A stretch of 64,000 nucleotides of DNA from Polyangium jinanense. GTDB lineage: Bacteria > Myxococcota > Polyangia > Polyangiales > Polyangiaceae. The notes beneath the pieces are model-generated. The model ran no database searches. It was not told where the DNA came from and worked only from the letters and a program-made list of their open reading frames with translations. A program made the translations under genes and the position numbers. Within the stretch, counting starts at the first letter, position 1. Each line of letters opens with the position of its first letter. The stretch spans positions 116,141-180,140 of the forward strand of contig NZ_JAGTJJ010000019.1 in NCBI RefSeq assembly GCF_028435365.1, written 5' to 3'. Shown in pieces: positions 9,047 through 16,864 of the stretch.

Positions 9047-9211
9047 CTCGCCCACTCACCGGTTTTCCGATAGGCCCTCGGCGTAGGACGGTGGCCCGAG
9101 GGATTCCGGAGAGCAGTGCGAGAGGGCAGAACATGTCCCGGACGCGGCGCCCGGGTTGATTGATGAGCTCGAGCACGAACTCGGGCTCGGCTTGCCCGCA
9201 CAGGAGGAGAC

Positions 9212-9586
9212 GTGGCAGCTGGAAGTCGAGTCGAAAAAATCCAGGAAATTCTTCGCAATCTTCGTTCGGTATCGCCCGACATCATCGGGTCGGCCATGGT
9301 GAGCACCGACGGCTTCATCATCGCCTCGCTGCTCCCGAACGAGATCGACGAAGAGTTGGTGTCCGGTATGGCCGCCGCGCTCCTCGGTGTCGGTGAGCGT
9401 ATCGCCCACGAGCTCATGGGTGGCGCCATGGAGCAGACGTACGTGCGTGGCCGTCAGGGCTACGTCATCCTGAACGCGGTCGGCGCGGAATCGCTGCTCA
9501 TCGTGCTCACGACGCCGGACGCGAAGCTCGGCCTCGTGTTCCTCGATATTCGCCGGCGCGTGACCGAGCTGTCCAAGATCGTATGA
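9212..9586 (+). CDS. Roadblock/LC7 domain protein (MglB-like fold)
   Basis: A 124-residue single-domain protein of the Roadblock/LC7 superfamily. It shows the family pattern of an N-terminal helix (VEKIQEILRNLRSVSPDI), strand-turn-strand SAMVSTDGFIIAS, a long helix, then YVILNAVGAESLLIVLTTPDAKLGLVFLDIRR. In myxobacteria the best-known member, MglB, is the GTPase-activating partner of the polarity GTPase MglA; no mglA lies nearby, so this is one of the accessory paralogues. The GTG start at 9212 is set by AGGAGGAGA immediately upstream; an in-frame ATG would truncate the first helix. It begins a closely spaced run with the next two genes (gaps of 17 and 19 bp). Confidence 0.88.
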   Translation: MAAGSRVEKIQEILRNLRSVSPDIIGSAMVSTDGFIIASLLPNEIDEELVSGMAAALLGVGERIAHELMGGAMEQTYVRGRQGYVILNAVGAESLLIVLTTPDAKLGLVFLDIRRRVTELSKIV

Positions 9587-9603
9587 CGGCGGCCTGATTT
9601 GTT

Positions 9604-10338
9604 ATGGCTAACTCGACTGGAAACGCTCGGCTGGCCTTTGGTGGGCTGCTGCTCCTCGGTCTCACGGACCTCGGGCTGATTAACCTCAAGCTCGCGCCCG
9701 AATACGCCGAGGAGCAAGCGAAGCAGGCCCAAGTGACCGGGGCACGGCCGGGGGGAACGACCTCGGCGCAGGCCTCGGCGCAAAGGCCTACGGCCACGCC
9801 TGGCCCGAGCGTCGCCGTCGCGCCGCCTCCACGACCGACCCCCACGCCCGAGCCGCCGACCACGGCGCCCGAGCCCACGGCGACGACCTCCGCGCTGCCG
9901 GTGGTCTCGGTGGCCACAGCGACTCCGCCGGCCCCCACGGCGGAGCCCGAGCCCACGCCCCCGCCGACGAAGCCCACGCCCCCGGCGGTGGCTTCCGGCG
10001 ACAAACCCGCGGCGGTCTCCGACATCCTCTTCGAGATCGATTCGAATCTCTTGACGTTGTCGGCCAAGAGCACGCTCGACGAGGTCCTCAAGCAGCTGAA
10101 GGCGAACCCGAGCCTGCGCATCCATCTCCGGGGGCATTCGGATCAACTCGGATCGCGCGAGCACAACCTGGAGCTCAGCCGCAAGCGCGCCGCGGCGGTG
10201 GAGAACTTCTTCCACGCGAACGGCATTCCGCACTCCAGGATCACGACCGAGGCCGTGGGCGGCATGAAGCCCGCAGATGCCTCGAACACCCCCACGGCCT
10301 GGAGCCTAAACCGGCGCGTCGAGATCGAGTGGCGGTAG
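9604..10338 (+). CDS. OmpA-type C-terminal domain protein with N-terminal membrane anchor
   Basis: A 244-residue envelope protein. A hydrophobic segment at about 9-25 (LAFGGLLLLGLTDLGLI) is an uncleaved anchor or signal. Residues about 45-135 are a Pro/Thr/Ala-rich linker able to span the periplasm. Residues about 138-244 form an OmpA-like peptidoglycan-binding domain with strand ILFEIDSNLLTLSA and the hallmark GHSDQLGS...LELSRKRA. OmpA domains bind diaminopimelate in peptidoglycan, so the protein probably links the inner membrane to the cell wall. It sits between a cytoplasmic Roadblock protein and a membrane coiled-coil/Roadblock protein and may be the wall anchor of that system. Confidence 0.85.
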   Translation: MANSTGNARLAFGGLLLLGLTDLGLINLKLAPEYAEEQAKQAQVTGARPGGTTSAQASAQRPTATPGPSVAVAPPPRPTPTPEPPTTAPEPTATTSALPVVSVATATPPAPTAEPEPTPPPTKPTPPAVASGDKPAAVSDILFEIDSNLLTLSAKSTLDEVLKQLKANPSLRIHLRGHSDQLGSREHNLELSRKRAAAVENFFHANGIPHSRITTEAVGGMKPADASNTPTAWSLNRRVEIEWR

Positions 10339-10357
10339 CCGAGGACTTGAGGAAGGA

Positions 10358-12115
10358 ATGGACCTGATCCAATCGATATGGCTTTCTTCCGCGGCTGGAG
10401 CCGGGCTGTTTTTCGGGGCCGGCCTGCTCGTGAGCAGGGCGTTCCCTTCGAAGAACGGCGCCGCCGCGGATACGAGCCTCGTCCAGGCCGAAAAAGAGGC
10501 ACGCCAGCAAGCCGAGACCCAGCTCGCGACCCTGCAGCAGCAGAACGCCGAGCTCTCGCGCTCGGCCTCCGAGGCCGCGGAAAGAGCTCGCTCCGAGGCC
10601 GCGCAGAAGGCGCAGGGTGAAGCGCAGAAGCTCCGCGAGCAGGTGAACCAGCTTCAGGCCGAGGTCAACCGCGCGCGCGCCGCTGCGAGCGGTCCTTCGC
10701 CTGCGGAAGCCCAACTGCGGCAGGAGAACGCCGAGCTCCGGCAACGCGTGGCCGCGGCCGATCAAGCCGCGCAGGCCTTGCAAGCCGAGCGCACTCGCGC
10801 CCACGACCTCGAGCAACGCCTGCAAGCCGCGATGGCCCAGGCGCAAGCGGGTCGCGGCGATGATGGCGCGCGGCAGGATCTCGAGCGCCGTCTCGCCGAA
10901 TCGAACGCGCAGGTGCAGGCCGCGCAGGCGCAGCTCCGCGAGGCGCAGGCGCAAGCGAATCAGCTTCGCGCGTCGGCGCAGCGGGTCGAGCAGCTCACGG
11001 CGGAGAACGCGCAGCTCAAGACGCGCCAGGGCGGCTCGGACAAGCTCTCGGCGGAGCTCGCGACCGAGAAGGCCAAGGTGCAGCAGCTCCAGACGCAGGT
11101 CGCGGCGCTGCAGAAGACGGCCGAGAGCACGAGCAAGCTCGCGCAGGACATCCAGGCCGAGAAGACCAAGGTGCGCGACCTCGAGCAGAAGCTCGCGGCG
11201 GCGCAGAAGTCGACGGGCGACGCGGGCAAGGTCGGTCAGGAGCTCGCGGCCGAGAAGACGAAGGTGCAGCAGCTCCAGGCGCAGATCGCCACGTTGCAGC
11301 AAGCCGCGAACGAGGCGGCGAAGCTCGGCATGGAGCTCGGCACGGCGCGCGCGAAGGTGCAGGACCTCGAGGCGAAGCTCAAGGCGGCCTCTGCCAGCGC
11401 GCCCGCGGCGGCGAGCGGCGGCGGCGCGAGCGCGGCCGAGGCCGACAAGCTGCGCAAGGAAGCCGAAGCGCTCAACAAGAAGAACAACGAGCTCTCGCTC
11501 CGCGTGCGCACGCTCGAGCAGAAGGCCGCAGAGCTCGACTACTACGCCAACGAGAACAGCGATCTCCGCAGGCGTGTCGAGGAGCTCGAGGCGATCGCGA
11601 TCGAGGCGAAGAACATGCGCCGGCGCATCATCGACCTCGAGGCGCAGGCCTTCGCCATGACGGCGGCGCGCTCGATGGAGAAGGCTCCGCCGAGCCAGGC
11701 GCCGATCAGCACCGCTCCGATCAGCTTCCGCAACACGGACAAACGCCTGGAGACGCTGCTCGAAGAAGGCATGAGCTCGCTGCTCCGCGAGGACACGGGT
11801 GGACGTGCGGTCGTGCTCGCGGATACGCGTGGTCTCGTGATCGCGGCAGCTGGCGAGGTTCGGTACCAGAACGAGCTCGCGGCCGCGGCTTCGGTCGTGT
11901 CCGAGGTGAGTGATCGGGTGAGGAACCTCCTGCCGATCGCCGAGCCTCACGTGATCCACATCCTCGACGTGAACAACGTGGTCATGCGGACGCGATGGCT
12001 GCGGTGGTCAGACGAGACGCTGGCGCTCAGCGTCCTCGGCTTCCGCGACGAGGCGCCGGATCCGGCCGAGGAGAAGGTCGTGAAGACGGTCACCAAGCTC
12101 TTTGGCTACGGTTGA
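10358..12115 (+). CDS. Membrane-anchored coiled-coil protein with C-terminal Roadblock-like domain
   Basis: A 585-residue protein in three parts. A transmembrane helix occupies about 8-26. Residues about 40-435 form a very long Ala/Gln/Glu/Lys-rich coiled coil. Residues about 457-585 look like a Roadblock/LC7 domain: helix RLETLLEEGMSSLLRE, strand pair AVVLADTRGLVIAAAGEV, long helix, then HILDVNNVVMRTRWLRW and LALSVLGF. The coiled coil could hold the Roadblock head tens of nanometres from the membrane. With the V4R, Roadblock and OmpA genes just upstream, a tethered scaffold for a small GTPase is a reasonable inference. GAGGAAGG precedes the ATG. Confidence 0.72.
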   Translation: MDLIQSIWLSSAAGAGLFFGAGLLVSRAFPSKNGAAADTSLVQAEKEARQQAETQLATLQQQNAELSRSASEAAERARSEAAQKAQGEAQKLREQVNQLQAEVNRARAAASGPSPAEAQLRQENAELRQRVAAADQAAQALQAERTRAHDLEQRLQAAMAQAQAGRGDDGARQDLERRLAESNAQVQAAQAQLREAQAQANQLRASAQRVEQLTAENAQLKTRQGGSDKLSAELATEKAKVQQLQTQVAALQKTAESTSKLAQDIQAEKTKVRDLEQKLAAAQKSTGDAGKVGQELAAEKTKVQQLQAQIATLQQAANEAAKLGMELGTARAKVQDLEAKLKAASASAPAAASGGGASAAEADKLRKEAEALNKKNNELSLRVRTLEQKAAELDYYANENSDLRRRVEELEAIAIEAKNMRRRIIDLEAQAFAMTAARSMEKAPPSQAPISTAPISFRNTDKRLETLLEEGMSSLLREDTGGRAVVLADTRGLVIAAAGEVRYQNELAAAASVVSEVSDRVRNLLPIAEPHVIHILDVNNVVMRTRWLRWSDETLALSVLGFRDEAPDPAEEKVVKTVTKLFGYG

Positions 12116-12194
12116 CGTTCAAGCCGCGGGGGTGGCGCGAGCGTCGTAGAATGGACGATCGCTGCGCCTACGCTGCGCCTCCCCCCTCCAAACC

Positions 12195-13220
12195 ATGAGG
12201 AAAAACCGTCCCAACGTACCGTTTTCATCGGGGACCACCCTGCTCGACGAGATCGGGGTGGGTGTCGTGATCGTGGACGAGGGGGGCGAGGTCGTCGTGA
12301 CGAACCGCGTCGCCGACGACCTGATCACGCGACGCGCGGGCGGCGCCCCGCTGATCAACAAGATCTTCGAGCACGTGGAGAACGTGCTCGGGCGCGACGG
12401 CCCGCCGCGCACGAAAGAGCTCACGGTCGAGGCCTTCGACGAAGCCGGCAACAAGACCATCGTCGGCTACCGCCTCATCCGCTCGAACCGGCTCGGCACG
12501 ATCATCTCCATGCACGACGTCACGGAGACCGAGCGCTTCCAGGCCGAGCGCAGGCAACTCGAGCGGCTCTCCGAGGTCGGCAAGGCATGCGCGATGGTCG
12601 CGCACGAGATCGGCAACCCCCTCGCCGCGATCAAGGCGACGATCCAGTCGATTGAGCACGAGGCCGCCGAGGCCGGGCTCGGCGATTCGCTACACGCGGT
12701 AAACCGCGAGATCGACCGGCTGAACAACATGCTCGGCCAGCTCCTCGGCTTCGTGCGCCACCGGCCGCCCCGGCGCACCAAGGCCGATCTGCCGACCATC
12801 GTGAACCGCGCGCGCGGCGCGGCCGAGGGGCGGCTCAACAACATCCATTTCAGCACGCGCTACGGCCTTTTGCGCCCGCTCTGGATCGATCAGGACCAGC
12901 TCCAGCAGGTCCTTTTGAACCTCTTCATCAACGCGGCAGACGCGATGCCGGAGGGCGGGGAGCTGAAGGTCCACGCGGGCATCGAGGACGAGCGGATGGT
13001 CCTGCACGTGGAGGACACGGGCAGCGGGATCCCGGAGGAACTCGTCGACAAGGTCTTCGACTCGTTCTTCACGACCAAGCCTACGGGCACGGGGCTCGGG
13101 CTCTCGATATGTTATCGAATCGTGACCGACCACGGTGGCTCGATCACGATCGGCGGACGGAGCGGAAACGTCTCGGGAACGTGCGTCACGATCACGTTGC
13201 CCATCATGACCGGCAGGTAG
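12195..13220 (+). CDS. NtrB-type sensor histidine kinase with PAS domain
   Basis: A 341-residue cytoplasmic kinase without membrane helices. The PAS-like domain covers about 12-115 (LLDEIGVGVVIVDEGGEVVVTN). The H-box is VAHEIGNPLAAIKAT with phospho-acceptor His137. The ATPase domain has the N-box LFINAADAM, G1 DTGSGIPEE, F-box FDSFFTTKPTGTGLGLS and a final Gly motif. The HExGN form of the H-box is typical of the NtrB/AtoS group. Its partner is the receiver protein starting 7 bp downstream. The input signal is unknown, but the gene follows the Roadblock block in the same direction after a 79-bp gap. Confidence 0.92.
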   Translation: MRKNRPNVPFSSGTTLLDEIGVGVVIVDEGGEVVVTNRVADDLITRRAGGAPLINKIFEHVENVLGRDGPPRTKELTVEAFDEAGNKTIVGYRLIRSNRLGTIISMHDVTETERFQAERRQLERLSEVGKACAMVAHEIGNPLAAIKATIQSIEHEAAEAGLGDSLHAVNREIDRLNNMLGQLLGFVRHRPPRRTKADLPTIVNRARGAAEGRLNNIHFSTRYGLLRPLWIDQDQLQQVLLNLFINAADAMPEGGELKVHAGIEDERMVLHVEDTGSGIPEELVDKVFDSFFTTKPTGTGLGLSICYRIVTDHGGSITIGGRSGNVSGTCVTITLPIMTGR

Positions 13221-13227
13221 AACAGCC

Positions 13228-14382
13228 ATGGCTCAACGACGCCACAGAGTGCTGATCGTCGACGACGAGGACGGGATCGTCCTCGCTCTCCATCGGTTCC
13301 TGTACCAGGACAACCATCGATACGACGTCCTCCTGGCCAAGAACGCCGAGGTCGGGCGGCAGATCCTGCGCGAGACGCCGATCGACGTCCTGGTGACCGA
13401 CGTCCACCTGCCGGGCATGAGCGGCATGGACCTCGTCGTCTGGGCCGCGGTGGAGACGCCGGACACGCGGGCGATCGTGATGACCGCGTTCGATGTCGCG
13501 ACGATCCGCGACAAGGCGCACGCGGTCGGCTGTCTCAAGCTGATGCGCAAGCCCTTCGACCTGCACGAGCTCCGCGCGGCGCTCCTGCAGGCCATGGAGA
13601 CGCGTGACAGCCTGCTCGGGAGCCTCTCCGAGCTCTCGGCGGTCGACGTCATCCAGATGCTCTGCCTCGGCCGCAAGACGACCGCGCTCCGCATCGCGCG
13701 TGGCCAGGTCTCGGGCATCATCCTCATCCATAACGGCGACATCGTGCACGCCGTCTGGGACAACATCGTCGGCGAGGAGGCGGTGCACGAGATGATCGCG
13801 GTCGAGGACGGCGTCTTCAACATGGCGCCGTTCCCGCCGGACTTCGAGCGCACGATCAACGGCGACTACCAGCACATCCTGATGGAGGGCGTGCGCAAGC
13901 TCGACGAGAAGGCGCGCTTCGGCCCGTCCGACGACGATGCGCCGCGTCCCTCGGTGCGGCCCGGCCGCATCACGCAGCAGCAGGGCAGCAAGGACGACTG
14001 GGACTTCGGGCCGGACCCCGGCTTCCAGCAGAAGGCGCAGATCCCGACGAACGCGCGTATGCGCCTCGACGCGCTCAACGCGCCGCCGGTGCCGCGCGAG
14101 CTCTCGTCGCAGGCGTTCCCGCCGCCTCCTCCGCCGCCTCCCCCGCCGCCTCCCCCGCCGCCGCCTCCCCCGCCGCCCGAGGAGACGCCGGAGGAGATCG
14201 CCGCGCGCCTCAAGGAGCGCGAGGTCGCGACGCTCATGGATCAGGGCTTCACCGCGCTGCGCAACGGCCAGCGCGAGGACGCGCGCAAGTTCTGGCAGCA
14301 GGCGCTGGAGCTCGACCCGGGCAACCGCCGCATCGAGCTCAACCTGAAGAAGCTCGACCAGGATCCGACGAAGCGATTCTGA
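13228..14382 (+). CDS. Response regulator: receiver - DUF4388 (PATAN) - polyproline - TPR
   Basis: A 384-residue regulator. The receiver domain (about 7-122) has the acidic pocket D12-D13, phospho-acceptor Asp58 in VTDVHLPGMSG and the conserved Lys in MRKPFD. A DUF4388/PATAN domain follows (about 130-220, LSAVDVIQMLCLGRKTTALR), a myxobacterial and cyanobacterial signalling module. Next come a disordered linker, an uninterrupted run of 20 prolines (14119-14178), and a short C-terminal TPR-like segment with LDPGNRRIELNL. There is no DNA-binding domain, so output is probably through protein contacts. It is co-transcribed with the preceding kinase (7-bp gap) and followed by a strong terminator. 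Confidence 0.88.
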   Translation: MAQRRHRVLIVDDEDGIVLALHRFLYQDNHRYDVLLAKNAEVGRQILRETPIDVLVTDVHLPGMSGMDLVVWAAVETPDTRAIVMTAFDVATIRDKAHAVGCLKLMRKPFDLHELRAALLQAMETRDSLLGSLSELSAVDVIQMLCLGRKTTALRIARGQVSGIILIHNGDIVHAVWDNIVGEEAVHEMIAVEDGVFNMAPFPPDFERTINGDYQHILMEGVRKLDEKARFGPSDDDAPRPSVRPGRITQQQGSKDDWDFGPDPGFQQKAQIPTNARMRLDALNAPPVPRELSSQAFPPPPPPPPPPPPPPPPPPPPEETPEEIAARLKEREVATLMDQGFTALRNGQREDARKFWQQALELDPGNRRIELNLKKLDQDPTKRF

Positions 14383-14420
14383 CGGATCGCTTCGGGCTCG
14401 AACCCTTGGGCCCCAAATGA

Positions 14421-14460
14421 AGAATGGCCCGGCTGTTTCGGCCGGGCCATTCTCGTTTTT
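14421..14460. terminator. Strong terminator between convergent genes
   Basis: AGAATGGCCCGGC (14421-14433) and GCCGGGCCATTCT (14441-14453) pair perfectly around a 7-nt loop, followed by CGTTTTT. It terminates the kinase-regulator transcript and may also serve the convergent diiron-cupin gene. Confidence 0.9.
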
Positions 14461-14478
14461 GCGCCCCAGGCGGCGCGT

Positions 14479-15750
14479 TTACTCCTCGGCGTCGGCGACG
14501 GCCTGCGCCATCACGCCTTCTTCCTTGCGCGGGGCGGGGCGAGCCGGCGGGGGCTCGTTCTGGTAGGCGCGGCGCGTGAGGCCGTAGTCCGTGAAGGCGA
14601 GCATCACGAGCTCGCCGTCGCCCGTGTTCTGCGTCTGGTGGAGCGACCAGCGGGGCACGAAGACCGTATCGCCGGCCTTCACCTCGACGGTCGACTCGTT
14701 CACCTGCACGCGGCCGGTGCCCTCGGCGATGTGGAGGACCATCTCGTGGGCGTGCTTGTGCCGCTCGTTGACCTTCCCGGGCGGGATGCGGACGATGCGG
14801 GTGTCGAGGATCTCCGACTTGAAGGGGATTCGCTCGACGGACTCGTTTTCGTAGCTCGCGACGCCGCGCTGGCCGGAGGCGAAGCGGATCTGGCTGGACT
14901 CGGGGAACTGGGGGGCGAGGGAGCGGCGCGCCTGGATGCGGCTCAGCACGCCCTGGAGCTTCCGACCCTGGATGGCGTCGTAGAGGCTCTCGAAGAAGCG
15001 GTGGCGCAGGCTCAGCGCGTAATTCATCGACGACAGGCACGTGTTGTACCAGTCGGGCGTGTGCATGTAGGACAGCATCATGTCCTCCAGCGTCGCCGCG
15101 TGCTCGTCATCGCATCCGATGTGAATGCGGAAGAAGGTCAGGAACTCCTCGGAGATCCCGGCCTTGAGCATGCCCTCGACCATGATCGTATACATCCGCG
15201 AGACGATGCCCTCGGTGCCGAGCGACAGGAACGAGGAGCCCGCGGCGGGGTGGGAGCGCAGGCAGAAATCGAGGAATTCGCGCACGAAGAAGCGCGAGGC
15301 GTCGAGATAGTCGGTCTTATCGATGTCGATTTCGAGCCCATCGCGGAGGAACTTGCGGAAGATCTCGGCGTGGCGTTTGTCCGTCTCCTGGCCGCCGCCC
15401 TCCTCCCACAGGTTCTCCGACAGCCGCGCGCGATGGTAATCGTTGTCCGAGTTCGCCATCAGCGCGGCGAGGTATCGGGTGAAGTTGCGGTTGTAGAGGT
15501 AGTACTGGCCGAAAAAGAACTGGAAATCGGCCTTCGTCAGGTGCCCGGCCGTGCACGCTTTGAAGAAGCGGTTCCGCCAGAACGGGTGCTCGGCCTGGGC
15601 TAGCTTGAGGTTGTGCAGCGCCGCCTCGGCGCCTTTCCGATCGGGGTTGTTCACCCCCTCCTGCGTGGTCACGAAGGCCGGCGCGCGCGACGAGGGTGGC
15701 ATGGCATCCCAGCCCACATTATTGGTTTCATGCTTCGCCTCTCCGGACAT
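14479..15750 (-). CDS. SznF-like fusion: haem-oxygenase-like diiron oxidase domain + C-terminal cupin
   Basis: A 423-residue two-domain enzyme. Residues about 45-275 match the helical haem-oxygenase-like (TenA/PqqC/HDO, iron-containing redox enzyme) fold. Candidate iron ligands are E117 and H127 (LWEEGGGQETDKRH), E180 (LGTEGIVS), and H210, D214, H217 in HIGCDDEH, the H-x3-D-x2-H motif of diiron HDOs. The extra N-terminal carboxylate expected in helix 1 is not obvious (FGQYYLYNRNF). Residues about 305-395 are a cupin with HKHAHE and WSLHQ supplying His ligands. This domain order matches SznF, the nitrosourea-forming N-oxygenase; the substrate here is unknown. No biosynthetic neighbours are present. 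GAGGAG lies 6 nt before the start. Three palindromes lie upstream. Confidence 0.78.
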   Translation of the reverse strand: MSGEAKHETNNVGWDAMPPSSRAPAFVTTQEGVNNPDRKGAEAALHNLKLAQAEHPFWRNRFFKACTAGHLTKADFQFFFGQYYLYNRNFTRYLAALMANSDNDYHRARLSENLWEEGGGQETDKRHAEIFRKFLRDGLEIDIDKTDYLDASRFFVREFLDFCLRSHPAAGSSFLSLGTEGIVSRMYTIMVEGMLKAGISEEFLTFFRIHIGCDDEHAATLEDMMLSYMHTPDWYNTCLSSMNYALSLRHRFFESLYDAIQGRKLQGVLSRIQARRSLAPQFPESSQIRFASGQRGVASYENESVERIPFKSEILDTRIVRIPPGKVNERHKHAHEMVLHIAEGTGRVQVNESTVEVKAGDTVFVPRWSLHQTQNTGDGELVMLAFTDYGLTRRAYQNEPPPARPAPRKEEGVMAQAVADAEE

Positions 15751-16136
15751 ACAATTCTCCTCGATCGGCCAGGGTTTGGCGCCGCAGCGCGATATACCGT
15801 CGCGCGCTGCGATGCGTCAGGCGGCTCGCCCGCCGAAAACATATCGGCAGGGACGAATAGATAAGATCGAATCTATACCGTTTCCGGTCGCCGAGCGAGG
15901 CGTTTCACGACCTTACACCAAGAAATGGCCACGCAGCTGGAACGGGCCCTCAAATGCATGGGATCCCATTCAATTTTAATCCATGGGATCCCATGTATTT
16001 AAATGAATGGGATCCCATTCTTTTCACTGACAACGCACAACTCCACGTACCGCCAGCGGCCTGGCGCGAAAAACCGATGTGGTGTGCGTGGAACGTTAGA
16101 ATCGTGCCCGCGCGGGTCGGAGCACGATTCTGGCAA
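15751..16136. other. 386-bp AT-richer intergenic region upstream of the diiron-cupin gene
   Basis: No open frame with coding bias is present. The region is clearly less GC-rich than its surroundings and carries three copies of a 12-bp palindrome (15958-16018) and a small inverted repeat ATAGAT...ATCTAT (15857-15876). Several TA-rich hexamers on the minus strand between 15790 and 15880 could serve as -10 elements for the diiron-cupin gene. It probably acts as a regulated promoter region. Confidence 0.55.
15958..16018. promoter_or_regulatory. Three phased copies of palindrome ATGGGATCCCAT (candidate operator array)
   Basis: Identical copies lie at 15958-15969, 15983-15994 and 16007-16018, with start-to-start spacings of 25 and 24 bp, a little over two helical turns. 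The third copy extends to a 16-bp perfect palindrome (GAATGGGATCCCATTC). They have no loop, so they cannot form RNA hairpins well; protein-binding dyads are more likely. They lie 208-268 bp upstream of the diiron-cupin start, with AT-rich spacers. Confidence 0.6.
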
Positions 16137-16760
16137 TCAGACGGGGCGCTGGGCAGCGATCGTGGCGTCGGCGCGCGAGAGTTTCGCGTTCGTTCGCGAT
16201 TTGTTGTCGACAACGCTGACGACGTGAATGCCCTGCGGGGTCAGTGACAAGGACACCATGCACACCATCGTCGCCGTGAGCCCCTCGCCGGCCACGGCCA
16301 CGAGCGATCCGGGCCTGCAATCCGCCGCCGAGGGGCGGATGCGGCTCCCGAGCGGCGTGTCGCGGAACGTGCGCACGACGTTCACGAGATCGGCGGCCGT
16401 GCCGAGGACGACGATCGGGCCCTTCGGTTCGAAGTCGGCGAGCCATCCAGGGCCGAAGGACTCGACCACGCGCGCCGGCGGCAAGCGGCGCAGGAGCATC
16501 GTGTTCGCCTGCACGACGAGCCGGTCGACGATGCGACCATCCGCCGAGCCGCGCCACTTCTCGAGCGTCTCCTCGACGGGCTTGCCCTGTTCCAGGCGGA
16601 TGAGGCGACGATCGATGACGCCGCCCAGCGTGGCCGCGCCAGAGTGCTCGACGATTTCCACGGTGCCGAGCTGGCTCCACGCCGTGCGCGTTTGAAGCGC
16701 GCGCGCGAGCTCCTCGGTCCAGGCGAGGGCGGTGGGTTCGAGGTCCGTGGCGTTCGTCAT
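16137..16760 (-). CDS. Protein of unknown function (207 aa)
   Basis: No family is recognised. The protein is soluble, with alternating short helices and strands, conserved-looking segments GRIVDRLVVQANTMLL and GPIVVLGTAADLVNVVR, and a C-terminal half rich in small hydrophobic residues (SLVAVAGEGLTATMVCMVSL). No signal peptide or metal motif is visible. The ATG at 16760 was chosen because third-position GC bias starts there and a TAGGAT hexamer lies 8 nt upstream. It is divergent from the ABC-F gene and lies upstream of, in the same direction as, the diiron-cupin gene, but the 386-bp gap argues against a shared operon. Confidence 0.6.
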   Translation of the reverse strand: MTNATDLEPTALAWTEELARALQTRTAWSQLGTVEIVEHSGAATLGGVIDRRLIRLEQGKPVEETLEKWRGSADGRIVDRLVVQANTMLLRRLPPARVVESFGPGWLADFEPKGPIVVLGTAADLVNVVRTFRDTPLGSRIRPSAADCRPGSLVAVAGEGLTATMVCMVSLSLTPQGIHVVSVVDNKSRTNAKLSRADATIAAQRPV

Positions 16761-16768
16761 CAGGGCAC

Positions 16769-16774
16769 ATCCTA
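16769..16774 (-). promoter_or_regulatory. Putative -10 element (TAGGAT) of the 207-aa protein gene
   Basis: TAGGAT on the minus strand ends 8 nt before the ATG at 16760, fitting the short-leader promoter pattern of this window. Confidence 0.3.
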
Positions 16775-16864
16775 TCCAGGTTCGGGGCGGATGGCGCGAG
16801 GTTCCGGCGTCCCCTGGGGCCGGATGTCGGGTGCCCCCCGCCTTACATGCTAAGACTGCCGGCC

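Noticed and set aside
9604..14382. The OmpA and coiled-coil genes as parts of a type VI or gliding locus
   Set aside because: No characteristic T6SS or glt partner genes are in the neighbourhood.
15958..16018. Palindromes as insertion-sequence ends or an attachment site
   Set aside because: No transposase, integrase or tRNA is near, and the three copies are too close to bound an element.
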